From an uncultured Methanolobus sp. (GTDB lineage Archaea > Halobacteriota > Methanosarcinia > Methanosarcinales > Methanosarcinaceae), in NCBI RefSeq assembly GCF_963667555.1, contig NZ_OY763421.1:2931562-2995561 (forward strand): a DNA stretch of 64,000 bases, written 5' to 3'. The notes below the pieces were generated by a model. That model worked only from the letters and a program-made list of their open reading frames with translations, was not told the DNA's origin and did no database searches. A program made the position numbers and the translations under genes. Of the stretch, positions 16,390 to 25,993 are shown piece after piece (positions within the stretch are counted from its first letter, which is position 1; every line of letters begins with the position of its first letter).

Positions 16390-17882
16390 GCCACTGGCTC
16401 CTGCTGAAATGTAATGGGATTGATCTTCTGCATATTGCTATCCCCTTCGATCTTCTTGATTGTTCCTGCCTTTGCAGTTGAATCAGTTGTTTCTTCTGCC
16501 CCGCTGCTGCCGGAATATGAGTCTCCTATCTTGCTGCCGACGTATCTCCACACAGGACTGTTGACTGAAATGTCAAGCTCCCTTGCGAAGTTAAGGAATC
16601 CGTCATAGCCTTCAAACTCAATTGTTCTGTCATGGTTAAAGTCACAGAATGATACTCCAAGCTTGTAAGCCAGGAACCTTTCCTTGACACCTGCAACCAT
16701 GAGGTCTGCCTTCTGATTTACAAGGAGGTCTGCAAGTTCCAGTGGATTTGCGTCATCTACAATGACAGTACCATCCTTTACCTGGTAACTTATCTGCTTG
16801 TAATCGTCTCTCTTTCCGGTCTGTGTTCCGATTATAACGACTTCCATTCCGAGTTCACGGAAGCCCTTTATCAATGTTAATGCCTTGGCTGCCCCGCCCA
16901 TGTAAATTGCTGCAGTCTTCCCTTCAAGTCTGCTTCTGATTTCCTGTATTTCAGGCATTATTCTGTTTGTTTCCTGCTCGATTATTTCTTCTGCGATGTT
17001 CATCATTTCTTCTGAACCGAAGAATTCAGCAGTTGATCTAAGTGCTATTGCAAGGTCTTCTATTCCAAAGTAGCTGACCTTTATGAATGGTATTCCGTAC
17101 TTCTTATTCATCCACTTCGCGAGATATGTCATGGAACCTGAACACTGAACAAGATTCAGCTGTGCTCCATGAGCCTTTGAGATGCTATCTGCCGTCGCAT
17201 CTCCTGTCATAGAAGTGATCACCTGTATTCCCATCTTCTCAAAGAGGGGCTTTACTAACCAGACGTCTCCTGCTACGTTGTAGTCGCCAAGAATGTTGAT
17301 CCTGTATTCAGATGTAATTTCAGGTTCCTTTGTTCCGATAAGCTGCATAAGTGCATGACATGCTGCCTTATATCCATCGGACTTTGTACCCTTGAATCCT
17401 TCTGACTGAACAGGAATAACAGGTATTCCTACTCTTTCTGTGGCTTCCTTACAAATGGCTTCGAGATCGTCGCCGATTATACCGACAATACAGGTTGAAT
17501 AGACAAAGATGACAGGCGGGTTGTATAACTCGACCAGTTCGTCAATGCTCTTTGAGAGTTTTTTCTCGCCACCGAATACAACATCGAGTTCCTTCATATC
17601 AGTTGAGAAACTGGTACGGAAGGTCTCCTTGTCACTTGACAGGCTTCCTCTGATATCCCAGGTGTAGCTTGCACAACCTATAGGACCGTGCACGAGGTGA
17701 ATTGCATCGGTTACGGGATTAAGTGCCACACGTGCTCCTGAATATACACAGGCTCTCTGGCTCATTGAACCTGCAATAGATGTACTATCGCATGAAAGTT
17801 CTCCGAACTTGTTTGCCTGCTTCAGTTCTATGTATGGCTTTCTTTCATCCAGCGTGTCAACCACGCTTGTAATGTCTGGCAT
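16386..17882 (-). CDS. nifE: Nitrogenase FeMo-cofactor assembly protein NifE
   Basis: 498 residues, NifD-like. Conserved Cys motifs 'QRACVYSGARVALNP', 'LVHGPIGCASYTW' and 'YSTCIVGIIGDDLEAI' hold the bridging [4Fe-4S] cluster of NifEN. The C-terminal end carries a Ser/Gly/Thr-rich extension of about 45 residues beyond the conserved core, ending in 'INPITFQQEPVA'. NifE with NifN is the maturation scaffold for FeMo-co. It begins 75 bases after nifK, a gap holding one of two look-alike hairpins, and its stop overlaps nifN. Confidence 0.93.
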   Translation of the reverse strand: MPDITSVVDTLDERKPYIELKQANKFGELSCDSTSIAGSMSQRACVYSGARVALNPVTDAIHLVHGPIGCASYTWDIRGSLSSDKETFRTSFSTDMKELDVVFGGEKKLSKSIDELVELYNPPVIFVYSTCIVGIIGDDLEAICKEATERVGIPVIPVQSEGFKGTKSDGYKAACHALMQLIGTKEPEITSEYRINILGDYNVAGDVWLVKPLFEKMGIQVITSMTGDATADSISKAHGAQLNLVQCSGSMTYLAKWMNKKYGIPFIKVSYFGIEDLAIALRSTAEFFGSEEMMNIAEEIIEQETNRIMPEIQEIRSRLEGKTAAIYMGGAAKALTLIKGFRELGMEVVIIGTQTGKRDDYKQISYQVKDGTVIVDDANPLELADLLVNQKADLMVAGVKERFLAYKLGVSFCDFNHDRTIEFEGYDGFLNFARELDISVNSPVWRYVGSKIGDSYSGSSGAEETTDSTAKAGTIKKIEGDSNMQKINPITFQQEPVA

Positions 17883-17906
17883 GTTCTCACTCCGAAATAA
17901 ATGTGC

Positions 17907-17972
17907 AGAGGCCGTTACTGTACAGCCTCTTGTTTTTCTTTAAATATGAAGAGGTCGTTACTGTACGACCTC
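17907..17972 (-). promoter_or_regulatory. Two look-alike hairpins at the nifK-nifE junction
   Basis: On the mRNA strand GAGGTCG-TACAGTAA-CGACCTC (17972-17951) contains the last nifK codons and stop, and AGAGGC-TGTACAGTAACG-GCCTCT (17930-17907) follows 20 bases later. Both show TACAGTAA in the loop, so the nifK end was duplicated. They may stabilise the 3' end of a processed nifHDK message, attenuate transcription into nifEN, or bind a small RNA; sequence alone does not choose. Confidence 0.6.
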
Positions 17973-19328
17973 AAGTTCTTCTTCAGGAACTGTCTTGTCC
18001 TTGATGTCAAGGAAAGTGTTTCCGATCCACTCGATCATGCGGGCTGCTCCTGCATATCCCATGACCGGGAAGTGGTGGAGGTTTGCCCTGTCCATGATCG
18101 GGAATCCTACCCTGATCAGTGGTATGTCTTCTGCAAGTGCTATGTGCTTACCATAGGTGTTACCTATCAGCATGTCCACAGGTTCGTTCTTGATGATCTG
18201 GTGGAGAGTGAACAGGTCTGCCCCGGTAAGGATCTGTGAGTCTGGATACAATGGGTGTACCATTTCAGATACCCTTTCCTCGAAAGCCTTGCTCTCTGAA
18301 CCGGAGAGTACCACAGTTGGTTCCATTCCCATTTCAAGCACCAGGCTTGTCAGACCTTCTATTATGTCTGGGTCACCGAATATGGCTACCTTCTTTCCGT
18401 AGAAGTGTGGGTGAGCATCTGTCATCATGTCAACGACCCTTGCCCTTTCCTGTTCAAGTTCAGGTGGGATAGCAACGTTTGCAAGCTCAGCTGCCTTCAT
18501 AACGAACCTGTCTGTAAAGCGTACGCCTATTGGTGCAGGGCCAATCTGTACCGGCATCTTGAACTTGTTCTTGAATACGGTTGCTGCTGCGCCTCCTGCC
18601 ATTCCACAGAGTGCGATGGTACCCATGGAGTTTGCACTGTCCTCTACGTCACCGATCGGTGTTCCACCGTTTGCGAACAGTCCTCTTTCCATTCCAATTC
18701 CGGTATCCAGAACATCTGTCTGGTCAGGGAAGACGATTGTAGGGATATTCATGATAGAGAGTAATCTCTTGATCTCACGAATGTCTCCAGGGTCTACGAA
18801 ACCAGGAATTACGTTCAGCTTTCCGTTTGGCTTTGTCTTCTGTGCAAAGGTTGTGACAAATGACTTTACCATGTTGTCGTAACCTGTTACGTGGGAACCC
18901 ACATAACTTGGGGTTGATGCTGCACAGAGCTTGATGGATGGGTCGATGAGTCCTTCTTCCTTTACATCTTCTATGATGGAGTTTACATCGTCACCAATTG
19001 TCTCTGAGAGACAGGTTGTGTGAATTGCTACAACTTCAGGTGTGTATACAGCTTCTATGTTCTTGAGTGACTGCTTGAGGTTTGATGCACCGCCGAATAC
19101 TGCAGTTCCTTCATAGAAACTGCTGGTTGTACCGATGGTTGGTTCCCTGAAGTGTCTTGTAAGGCACATCCTCAGGTATGAAAGACATCCCTGTGAACCG
19201 TGGCTGTGAGGCATACAGTTGCGTATGCCCAGTGCAGCATATGATGCGCCAATAGGCTGGCAGATCTTTGCAGGGTTAACAACCAGTGCATTTCTCTCCA
19301 CCTTTTCCTTTGGTGTATAATCTAACAT
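17958..19328 (-). CDS. nifK: Nitrogenase molybdenum-iron protein beta chain NifK
   Basis: 456 residues, close to the shorter NifK of methanogens. P-cluster region: 'AKICQPIGASYAALGI', 'HSHGSQGCLSYLRMCLTRHF' and 'TTCLSETIGDDVNSII' (the Cys ligands and the neighbouring Ser). NifK forms the alpha2-beta2 dinitrogenase with NifD and shares the P-cluster that receives electrons from NifH. It starts 13 bases after nifD. Nothing is odd in the core residues. Confidence 0.95.
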   Translation of the reverse strand: MLDYTPKEKVERNALVVNPAKICQPIGASYAALGIRNCMPHSHGSQGCLSYLRMCLTRHFREPTIGTTSSFYEGTAVFGGASNLKQSLKNIEAVYTPEVVAIHTTCLSETIGDDVNSIIEDVKEEGLIDPSIKLCAASTPSYVGSHVTGYDNMVKSFVTTFAQKTKPNGKLNVIPGFVDPGDIREIKRLLSIMNIPTIVFPDQTDVLDTGIGMERGLFANGGTPIGDVEDSANSMGTIALCGMAGGAAATVFKNKFKMPVQIGPAPIGVRFTDRFVMKAAELANVAIPPELEQERARVVDMMTDAHPHFYGKKVAIFGDPDIIEGLTSLVLEMGMEPTVVLSGSESKAFEERVSEMVHPLYPDSQILTGADLFTLHQIIKNEPVDMLIGNTYGKHIALAEDIPLIRVGFPIMDRANLHHFPVMGYAGAARMIEWIGNTFLDIKDKTVPEEELEVVQ

Positions 19329-19341
19329 TTTTAGCCCTCCT

Positions 19342-20925
19342 TTATGCTCCCTTCCATGGAGTCTTCTGGAGCTTCCAGCTTGGGTTGTTTACTGCCATGT
19401 CTACGTCTCTTGCAAAGTTCAGTACACCAGTAAATCCGGTGTAACGGCCGCTGTAGTCATATGAGTGTATCTGTCTGGATGGGACTCCCATCTTCTGTGC
19501 CCAGTACTTGTCCTTGATACCGGAACAGAACAGGTCTGGCTTGAGTTCCTTGATGAGGAATTCTGTCTCGTGGTGGTTAAGGTCGTCCACCATGATCGCA
19601 CCATCCTTCATTTCAGGAAGCATTCCTTCATATTGCATGAGACCAAGCTTTTCCTTGAGTTCTTCCATACGTTCCGGACTGATTGCTGGTGTGAAGTTTG
19701 GATCTCTTTCATAGTGGAGGTCTTCAAGAATTCCACTGGATGCCTTTTCCTTCAGGCCGTCAAGGATCTGCCTACCTTCGTAGTCATCACGGTGAGCGAA
19801 CTGGTATCCTGCAACAAGTACCTTCATTCCGAGATCCTCAAAGAGGTTCTGGTAGTGGTGGGATCTTGATCCACCGGCATAGATGAATGCTGTCTTGCCC
19901 TGGAGTTTGTTCCTGTACTTTTCAAGTTCAGGCTGGATCATTGCCATTTCTTCTTCGATAACTTCCTCAGTCTTCCTGGTCAGCTCTTCATTATCGAAGT
20001 ATTCAGCCATCTTTCTGAGTGTCTTCTTTGTTCCTTCGACACCAACGTAGTTGACCTTGAGCCATGGAACTCCGTACTTCTCTTCCATCATACGGTTAGT
20101 GTAGTTAACTGACCTGTGACAGAGGAGGATACTGAGCTTTGCCAGGTGTGCCTTTGAAATGTTGTGGTATGAACCGTCACCAGTGAAGCTTGATACGATA
20201 CGGTATCCGATCTTCTCAAAGAGCTGCTTGACTTCCCAGAGGTCACCACCAATGTTGTATTCACCAAAGATGTTGATGTCAAATGGTGTTGGGTTCTCAA
20301 GTTCCTCGGTACCGATAAGTTGTTCCATGATCACGTTACTTGCAACGTGGTGTCCTGCTGACTGACTTACTCCTCTGTATCCTTCACAGCGAAGAGCCAG
20401 TACCTTTAGACCAGGATAATCCTTTTCTGCATTACGTGCAACGGATTCAATATCGTCACCGATAAGTCCTACAGGACATGTTGCATTGATGGAGATAGCT
20501 CCTGGCTTGAAGATCCTCATTGCATCATCAATTGCTTCCTTGAGCTTCTTTTCACCACCGAACACAATGTCTGTTTCTTTCATGTCTGTTGAGAAACAGT
20601 ACTGCAGGTAGTTGTCGCCGCCATCTTCTGCCTTTGCCAGATTACGTCTGGTTCCCCAGGTGTAGTATCCACAGCCAATTGGTCCGTGTGTGATGTGAAC
20701 CATATCCTTGATAGGTCCCATTACCACACCCTTTCCACCGGCATATGCACAACCACGGTTTGTCATTATACCAGGAACTGTCTTGGCGTTGGCTTCGATG
20801 TGCTGCTCTGTTTCGCAGGAGTCCTTTACTGTAAAGTGCTTCCTTCTATCCTTTTCAGTCTTCTTAGGATAGATCTTCATCATCTCATCGATGACGCTCT
20901 GTGACCTCTCTACTTCAGAACTCAT
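19342..20925 (-). CDS. nifD: Nitrogenase molybdenum-iron protein alpha chain NifD
   Basis: 527 residues, with the extra segment near residues 390-430 typical of methanogen and clostridial-type NifD. P-cluster Cys lie in '[11 protein letters not shown]', '[12 protein letters not shown]' and '[14 protein letters not shown]'; the FeMo-co Cys ligand is in '[10 protein letters not shown]' and the His ligand region is '[15 protein letters not shown]'. Together with NifK it reduces N2 to ammonia in the cytoplasm. Its ATG overlaps the stop of nifI2 by four bases, so the regulator and the enzyme are made together. Confidence 0.96.
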   Translation of the reverse strand: MSSEVERSQSVIDEMMKIYPKKTEKDRRKHFTVKDSCETEQHIEANAKTVPGIMTNRGCAYAGGKGVVMGPIKDMVHITHGPIGCGYYTWGTRRNLAKAEDGGDNYLQYCFSTDMKETDIVFGGEKKLKEAIDDAMRIFKPGAISINATCPVGLIGDDIESVARNAEKDYPGLKVLALRCEGYRGVSQSAGHHVASNVIMEQLIGTEELENPTPFDINIFGEYNIGGDLWEVKQLFEKIGYRIVSSFTGDGSYHNISKAHLAKLSILLCHRSVNYTNRMMEEKYGVPWLKVNYVGVEGTKKTLRKMAEYFDNEELTRKTEEVIEEEMAMIQPELEKYRNKLQGKTAFIYAGGSRSHHYQNLFEDLGMKVLVAGYQFAHRDDYEGRQILDGLKEKASSGILEDLHYERDPNFTPAISPERMEELKEKLGLMQYEGMLPEMKDGAIMVDDLNHHETEFLIKELKPDLFCSGIKDKYWAQKMGVPSRQIHSYDYSGRYTGFTGVLNFARDVDMAVNNPSWKLQKTPWKGA

Positions 20926-21299
20926 TCTACATTCCTCCCTACAGTGTCTTCTCCAGATTCTCCTGTCCTTACTCTGATAGCTTCAGGTATGTCTGTGACA
21001 AAGATCTTCCCGTCTCCGGAATGGCCTGTCTGGTTGACTGTGATTATTTTCTGTATGATCTCATCAGCTGCCTTGTCATCCACAACGATTGTGAACATTC
21101 TCTTTGGGACAAAAGGTATGTGTGAAAGCTCTGGTTCTGGCTGTTCTGGAAGTGGAGGGTTGAACTCAAAGCACAATCCCTTTTGCTTACCGCGACCCAT
21201 CACCTTTTCTACGGTGAATGAGGGGTATCCGCATTCATCAAGGGCATCAAGTGTCTTTTGCACCTTGTTCATACGGATGATCGCCGTTATTTCCTTCAT
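20922..21299 (-). CDS. nifI2: Nitrogenase PII-like regulator NifI2
   Basis: 125 residues, PII fold ('[23 protein letters not shown]', 'GRGKQKGL', then '[25 protein letters not shown]'). The T-loop is longer than in GlnK, as in NifI2. In methanogens NifI1 and NifI2 form a complex that binds NifDK and switches nitrogenase activity off when ammonium arrives; 2-oxoglutarate relieves this. Gene order nifH-nifI1-nifI2-nifD is characteristic of methanogens and clostridia and fixes the assignment. Confidence 0.93.
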   Translation of the reverse strand: MKEITAIIRMNKVQKTLDALDECGYPSFTVEKVMGRGKQKGLCFEFNPPLPEQPEPELSHIPFVPKRMFTIVVDDKAADEIIQKIITVNQTGHSGDGKIFVTDIPEAIRVRTGESGEDTVGRNVE

Positions 21300-21318
21300 T
21301 TAAGATCCCTCCACGGAT

Positions 21319-21636
21319 TTAAAGTCCGCTTGCGCCTGTACGGACTGTGTATGCGCTTTCTACCGGGTTTACGAAGATCTTACCATCTCCGTACTTTCCT
21401 GTGCGAGCTGAGGCAGTGATGACTTCAAGGACTTTGTCCTTGTCAGCATCTTCTACTACCAGCATGAGCATTGTCTTTGGAAGTTCGTTAAACTGTAATT
21501 CTGCTGTGTGGATACCTCTCTGCTTACCTCTTCCGAATACATCGGTCTTGGTAAGGGATACGAAGTCTTCCTTCTCGAGTGCATCTACAACTTCAGTTAC
21601 CTTTTCTGGTCTGATTATTGCACGGATCATCTGCAT
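21319..21636 (-). CDS. nifI1: Nitrogenase PII-like regulator NifI1
   Basis: 105 residues, a PII-type protein with a shortened T-loop ('GRGKQRGIHTAELQFNELPK'), nucleotide-binding 'TGKYGDGKIFVNPVESAYTVRTGASG' end. It acts with NifI2 in post-translational switch-off of nitrogenase. It is placed 23 bases after nifH and 19 before nifI2 in one operon. The T-loop form and position distinguish it from the GlnK at 27707. Confidence 0.93.
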   Translation of the reverse strand: MQMIRAIIRPEKVTEVVDALEKEDFVSLTKTDVFGRGKQRGIHTAELQFNELPKTMLMLVVEDADKDKVLEVITASARTGKYGDGKIFVNPVESAYTVRTGASGL

Positions 21637-21659
21637 TGTTTTTTCACCTCAGATTCCAT

Positions 21660-22538
<879 letters not shown>

Positions 22539-22572
22539 TTAATTATTGGAGCTGCGTTATTTTGCATCATAC

Positions 22573-22606
22573 AACGGAATCCTATGTACTATGTTCTTAT
22601 ATTTAA
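22573..22606 (-). promoter_or_regulatory. nifH promoter: TATA box and candidate NrpR operator
   Basis: On the minus strand TTAAATATAAG (22606-22596) is a TATA box, and ACATAGGATTCCGTT (22587-22573) falls where transcription should start. The same 15-mer recurs exactly at 23056-23070 and a variant sits before glnK-amt at 29496-29510. NrpR operators in methanogens overlap or follow the TATA box, so this is the best candidate. A second feature, TTCCG-N9-CGGAA at 22681-22699, is an alternative palindrome further upstream. Confidence 0.55.
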
Positions 22607-22859
22607 GACTATTGTTTAGTTACTTTCTTTTATTTTTTGTAAAAACTCAAAAAAGAGTGTGCTTTGGCAATTTTTATTCATTCCGTTGTTTTGCCGGAAA
22701 AGTTGTAACGTTTTGTCAAAATCAGCTAAAATCTGGATTTTTTATCCTATTTTGGCAAACACTTATATATTGTAATATCCGACCGTTATAGTATGAACTG
22801 CCACCTGAAAGGTCAAGGCAGTATTCTTGCAGTATTATATTTTAGGTCTGTCTAAAAAT

Positions 22860-23058
22860 ATCTGAAAAATGAGAAGTGCCCGCTCTGGTACATTGGAGCT
22901 GCATTCAGTGCGGGCATATAACCTAAGAGGTAGTTAGTCCTAAATCCCTGTAAACGTTTTTCTCATGGCTGGTCATCCATGATCGCAGGGTATGTGTGTG
23001 TTTCGTTTTGTTTTTTGCTTTTTTTAGAAGCAGGTTCTATGCTAGTTAGGATGCTAAC
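22860..23058 (-). ncRNA. Candidate nitrogen-regulated small RNA upstream of nifH
   Basis: A promoter-like TATA plus nif-type operator (23056-23097) points into a stretch without ORFs. The predicted RNA contains a purine-rich A-tract, a hairpin (CCCTG...CAGGG, 22990-22946, with inner TCATGG/CCATGA) and a GC-rich terminal hairpin (TGCCCGC...GCGGGCA, 22916-22877) followed by U-rich sequence where transcription could end. Methanosarcina mazei has a nitrogen-regulated sRNA (sRNA154) that stabilises nif mRNA; this may be an analogue, but I cannot align them here. Confidence 0.45.
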
Positions 23059-23097
23059 GGAATCCTATGTATTAGTTAATATTACTTATACTTATAG
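23056..23097 (-). promoter_or_regulatory. Second promoter with the nifH-type operator
   Basis: Minus strand: CTATAAGTATAAG (23097-23084) as TATA region, then ACATAGGATTCCGTT (23070-23056), identical over 15 bases to the site at nifH. It faces the 570-base gap before nifH and may drive the candidate small RNA or a long nif leader. Confidence 0.5.
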
Positions 23098-23107
23098 TTT
23101 TATTCGG

Positions 23108-23184
23108 GCTTGCCCATAAAGTGCCTTACTTTGTGGTCAAATTGCCTACTTTATAGTCAAGTAGCTTACTTTATGGTCAAATTG
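23108..23184. repeat. 20-bp direct repeat array A
   Basis: Three units with exact 20-base period: TACTTTGTGGTCAA (23127), TACTTTATAGTCAA (23147) and TACTTTATGGTCAA (23167), preceded by an inverted, diverged unit (CTTGCCCATAAAGT at 23109). The same unit makes up array B at 24105-24174. A 20-base period places protein sites on one DNA face. No spacers, so not a CRISPR. Confidence 0.65.
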
Positions 23185-23262
23185 AATCTCGGAAATTCAT
23201 TTCCGAGGTCGAATAAACAAAAAAGAGAGAAAAAGGATATTTAGCCAGTTATAACTAAATAA

Positions 23263-23868
23263 TTAGTAATTAGATTTTTTCAGGGACACCAAATACATGA
23301 TAATAAATAAAGATAATAGTGAACTAAATCCTGATAAATATCTTTCTTCTTCGAGTGTCTCAGTGGCTTTATATCGGAACATAAAAACAACAGGAACATT
23401 GCTAATTCCTTCTTGCTCATATTCTTTTTCTATTATTTGATATAGCATATCAATTGTCGTATTATTAATTTCTGATTTTATATCTTTGTTAATCAAAACA
23501 CGTATGTAACCATCACTATTATATCCAAATGCTACTACTAAACTGCCATTTGAAATCATATATGGTTCAATCAAATACCCTATGTTTTCTCTATGACTAC
23601 GAAGCTCCGCATCCCACTCTTCTAGTTCTTCTGAATTGTTTATTATAGGTATTGTTCCTCGGATAGCAATCATATCAGGATCATGTTCTAATTCTTCAAA
23701 AATAGCAGTCTCATAATCAGAAAAATCACTATTGTTAATAACAAAAGAATTTTGCTCATCAATTTCACTTGCTACTACAGAACCAGATAATAATGCAAAC
23801 AAAAAAACCAACAACAATTGCCATTTCATAAAACGATATGTTAAAATCATTTTTTTACTATTTCCCAT
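23263..23868 (-). CDS. Secreted single-pro-module protein with PGF-like tail
   Basis: 201 residues, a distant fourth relative of the 4.9-8.1 kb proteins. N-terminal signal peptide (basic start, MKWQLLLVFLFALLSGS, about 14-33). One module, about 60-175, shares 'MIAIRGTIPIINNSEELEEW', 'NGSLVVAFGY', 'GYIRVLINKDI', 'IDMLYQIIEKEYEQEGIS' and 'VPVVFMF'. The C-terminus is 'LSGFSS', a hydrophobic helix and LKKSNY, a degenerate PGF-type sorting tail. It is AT-rich, isolated from the cluster by 15 kb and bracketed by the two 20-bp repeat arrays, which suggests independent movement or special regulation. Function unknown, presumably like its relatives. Confidence 0.72.
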   Translation of the reverse strand: MGNSKKMILTYRFMKWQLLLVFLFALLSGSVVASEIDEQNSFVINNSDFSDYETAIFEELEHDPDMIAIRGTIPIINNSEELEEWDAELRSHRENIGYLIEPYMISNGSLVVAFGYNSDGYIRVLINKDIKSEINNTTIDMLYQIIEKEYEQEGISNVPVVFMFRYKATETLEEERYLSGFSSLLSLFIIMYLVSLKKSNY

Positions 23869-23946
23869 AAATATTGATATATAGTCACAAATAAATTAAC
23901 ATATCGGTATATTCATACCACTAATAAGTAGTAGCATATTATGCGA

Positions 23947-23979
23947 TTTGTCCGATAAATACCCTATTTTTCGGACAAA
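23947..23979. other. Inverted repeat in the long intergenic region
   Basis: TTTGTCCGA (23947-23955) and TCGGACAAA (23971-23979), perfect 9-bp arms, flanked by GCGATT on the left and GTGCGATT on the right. It lies upstream of the single-module gene at 23263. The surrounding 23869-24104 is AT-rich and shows no gene. Confidence 0.45.
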
Positions 23980-24104
23980 GTGCGATTCTACAACCCCTTT
24001 TGTAATGTTTAGTTAGACACGGTTACCGTTTGCCACCTCAGAACAAATCGCGTATTATTTCATTTTGTTACAAAGATGATTTCTTGCTTGCTATTGATAA
24101 TTTT

Positions 24105-24174
24105 ACCTTATAGTCAAGAAAGCTACTTTATAGTCAAATAGCTGAGTTTGTGGTCAAGTCGAATTTATGGGCAA
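24105..24174. repeat. 20-bp direct repeat array B
   Basis: Units ending at 24117, 24137, 24157 and about 24174 (CCTTATAGTCAA, TACTTTATAGTCAA, GAGTTTGTGGTCAA, TTTATGGGCAA) with the same 20-base period and consensus as array A, 960 bases away on the other side of the gene at 23263. Confidence 0.6.
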
Positions 24175-24277
24175 GTCCGTTTTATTCTCCCGACTCTGTA
24201 GAGATCCTGTTATTATAATTATAACTTCAAGGAAGCAGAAAATCGATTCATCACAGATCATGGATAACTTGAATTAT

Positions 24278-24440
24278 CCCGAAGGGTCCGGCAAAGCCGG
24301 CGTTTTCCAAATAGATGAACAAAATAACTGACATGTTGCAGTGGAATACTTTCTTCGTATTCCTTCTGTAGAATTCCAGGTATAGATGCAATTTTCTCTG
24401 TGCAGAGGTATTGGAATGTGCCGCCTTTAGCGGATGGCTA
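24278..24440. repeat. Two-copy 160-bp intergenic element, copy 1
   Basis: Starts with two GC-rich mini-hairpins (CCCGAAGGG, then CCGGCAAAGCCGG) and ends with AATGTGCCGCCTTTAGCGG, which folds as CCGCC..GGCGG-like. Copy 2 at 41252-41410 has the same ends and nearly the same length with a diverged AT-rich middle (shared 'ATACTTTCTTCG'). This is the shape of a small non-autonomous element or a structured RNA. The sequence from here to 24714 has short frames but none convincing as a gene. Confidence 0.6.
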
Positions 24441-24714
24441 CTTTGGTTTTAGCTTGCAAATTGTTTTTTTTGGGTTTAGTGCAGGCATATCTGAAAAAAA
24501 GAATGCTATTGCAAATATCCGGGATATGTGGTACTGGTTATCTGTTGCGGATTCTGCGGCGAGTTATCATCATTGTTTTTCTCTTCTATTTTATGCAGGG
24601 TTTTTCTAACCGTTAGTCGTAATCTTAAAATAGAACCAGGGCGGAAAAGGGCAATGTGTTTCGTAGCTCTAACTAATATACATTTAAACTTAGCTATCTA
24701 GGCAGGTATATTCT

Positions 24715-25941
24715 ATGTTTGATACAGGTACTACAGGATTTATGCTGGTGGCCACAAGCCTTGTAATGCTCATGACACCGGGACTGGCCTTTTTCTATGG
24801 CGGACTGGCATGTAAACGCAATATCTTAGGGATAATGATGCAAAGTTTCGTGTCCCTGGGAATTACAACCATTCTCTGGTTCATCGTGGGTTATTCTCTC
24901 TGTTTCAGCGGTGGTGAAGGTGGCATCATCGGTAACCTTGACAAGATGTTCTTAAATGGTGTAACCGTAACCTCTGCATTCTCAGCTAACGATGCTATTC
25001 CTGAGATCGTCTTCATATCCTATCAGATGATGTTCGCTATCATCACTCCGGCACTTATCACAGGAGCATTTGTCAACCGTGTTACCTTCAAGGCATACCT
25101 CATATTCCTTGTTCTCTGGCAGGTACTTGTGTACTATCCATTCGTCCACATGGTATGGGGCGGCGGTCTGCTCGCACACATCGGAGTACTTGACTATGCA
25201 GGCGGAATCGTCGTTCATGCAACAGCGGGTTTTGCAGCACTTGCATCGGTGTTCTATGTAGGTTCAAGAAAGGACCGTGCATCCAAACCTAACAGTCTTC
25301 CGCTGGTTGCAATAGGTACAGCTCTTCTGTGGTTTGGATGGTATGGATTTAACGCAGGAAGCGAGCTCAACGTTGACACTATCACGCCACTTGCATTCCT
25401 CAATACTGACATCTCAGCATCATTTGCGGCTATCACATGGCTCACTATCGCATGGACCAAACAGGGAAAACCAAAGTTCGTGGAACTTCTGACAGGTTCT
25501 GTTGCAGGACTAGCAACTATCACACCGGCAGCAGGTTATGTGTCAATGCCTGTGGCAGCACTCTTTGGAATAGCTGCAGGATTTGTCTGCTACTATTGTG
25601 TCCACATCAAGAACAAGCTTGGATGGGATGACGCACTGGACGTATGGGGAGTTCACGGCATGGGCGGTGTGCTCGGTACTGTACTTCTCGGTGTATTTGC
25701 ATCAACAGCGATCAATCCGAATGGTGCTGACGGTCTCCTCTATGGTGGCAGCACTTTCTTCATGATACAGCTCATCGTAGTGGCTGCAGCATCCCTCTAT
25801 GCGTTTGTGTTCACTTACATAATGCTCATAGCAATCGACTATGTATCACCTGTAAAAGTATCAGATGATGAGGAGCACCAGGGACTTGACATGTCCATTC
25901 ACGGTGAGATGGCATACGACATCCACCTTATTCAATTGTAG
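24715..25941 (+). CDS. Ammonium transporter, Amt family (stand-alone)
   Basis: 408 residues, about eleven membrane helices. Family motifs: 'PGLAFFYGGL' at about 23-32, 'HATAGFAALAS' with the first pore His, 'WFGWYGFNAGSE', and 'DALDVWGVHGMGGVLGT' with the second. It conducts ammonium inward under nitrogen limitation. Unlike the copy at 28052 it has no GlnK gene attached and no cleavable leader. The start at 24715 gives a normal N-terminus for an archaeal Amt. It ends in TAG, uncommon here, followed closely by a hairpin terminator, so a normal stop is likely. The promoter region (24660-24700) contains AT-rich 'ACATTTAAACTTAG' but no clear copy of the nifH operator. Confidence 0.92.
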   Translation: MFDTGTTGFMLVATSLVMLMTPGLAFFYGGLACKRNILGIMMQSFVSLGITTILWFIVGYSLCFSGGEGGIIGNLDKMFLNGVTVTSAFSANDAIPEIVFISYQMMFAIITPALITGAFVNRVTFKAYLIFLVLWQVLVYYPFVHMVWGGGLLAHIGVLDYAGGIVVHATAGFAALASVFYVGSRKDRASKPNSLPLVAIGTALLWFGWYGFNAGSELNVDTITPLAFLNTDISASFAAITWLTIAWTKQGKPKFVELLTGSVAGLATITPAAGYVSMPVAALFGIAAGFVCYYCVHIKNKLGWDDALDVWGVHGMGGVLGTVLLGVFASTAINPNGADGLLYGGSTFFMIQLIVVAAASLYAFVFTYIMLIAIDYVSPVKVSDDEEHQGLDMSIHGEMAYDIHLIQL

Positions 25942-25950
25942 AACAGACAA

Positions 25951-25978
25951 GGTGCACAACTTGTGCACCATTTTTTTA
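25951..25978 (+). terminator. Hairpin terminator after amt
   Basis: GGTGCACAA-C-TTGTGCACC (25951-25969), a near-perfect palindrome, followed by seven T. Confidence 0.7.
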
Positions 25979-25993
25979 TTCTCTCTTTTGAGG

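Noticed and set aside
22546..22791. Hydrophobic 81-codon plus-strand frame upstream of nifH
   Set aside because: It starts in the nif promoter region, is AT-driven low complexity and has no ribosome site.
23108..24174. 20-bp repeat arrays as a CRISPR
   Set aside because: The repeats abut with no unique spacers and no cas genes are near.
24400..24616. Overlapping frames of 60-69 codons before amt
   Set aside because: They run through the 160-bp element, have no ribosome site, and the two frames overlap each other.
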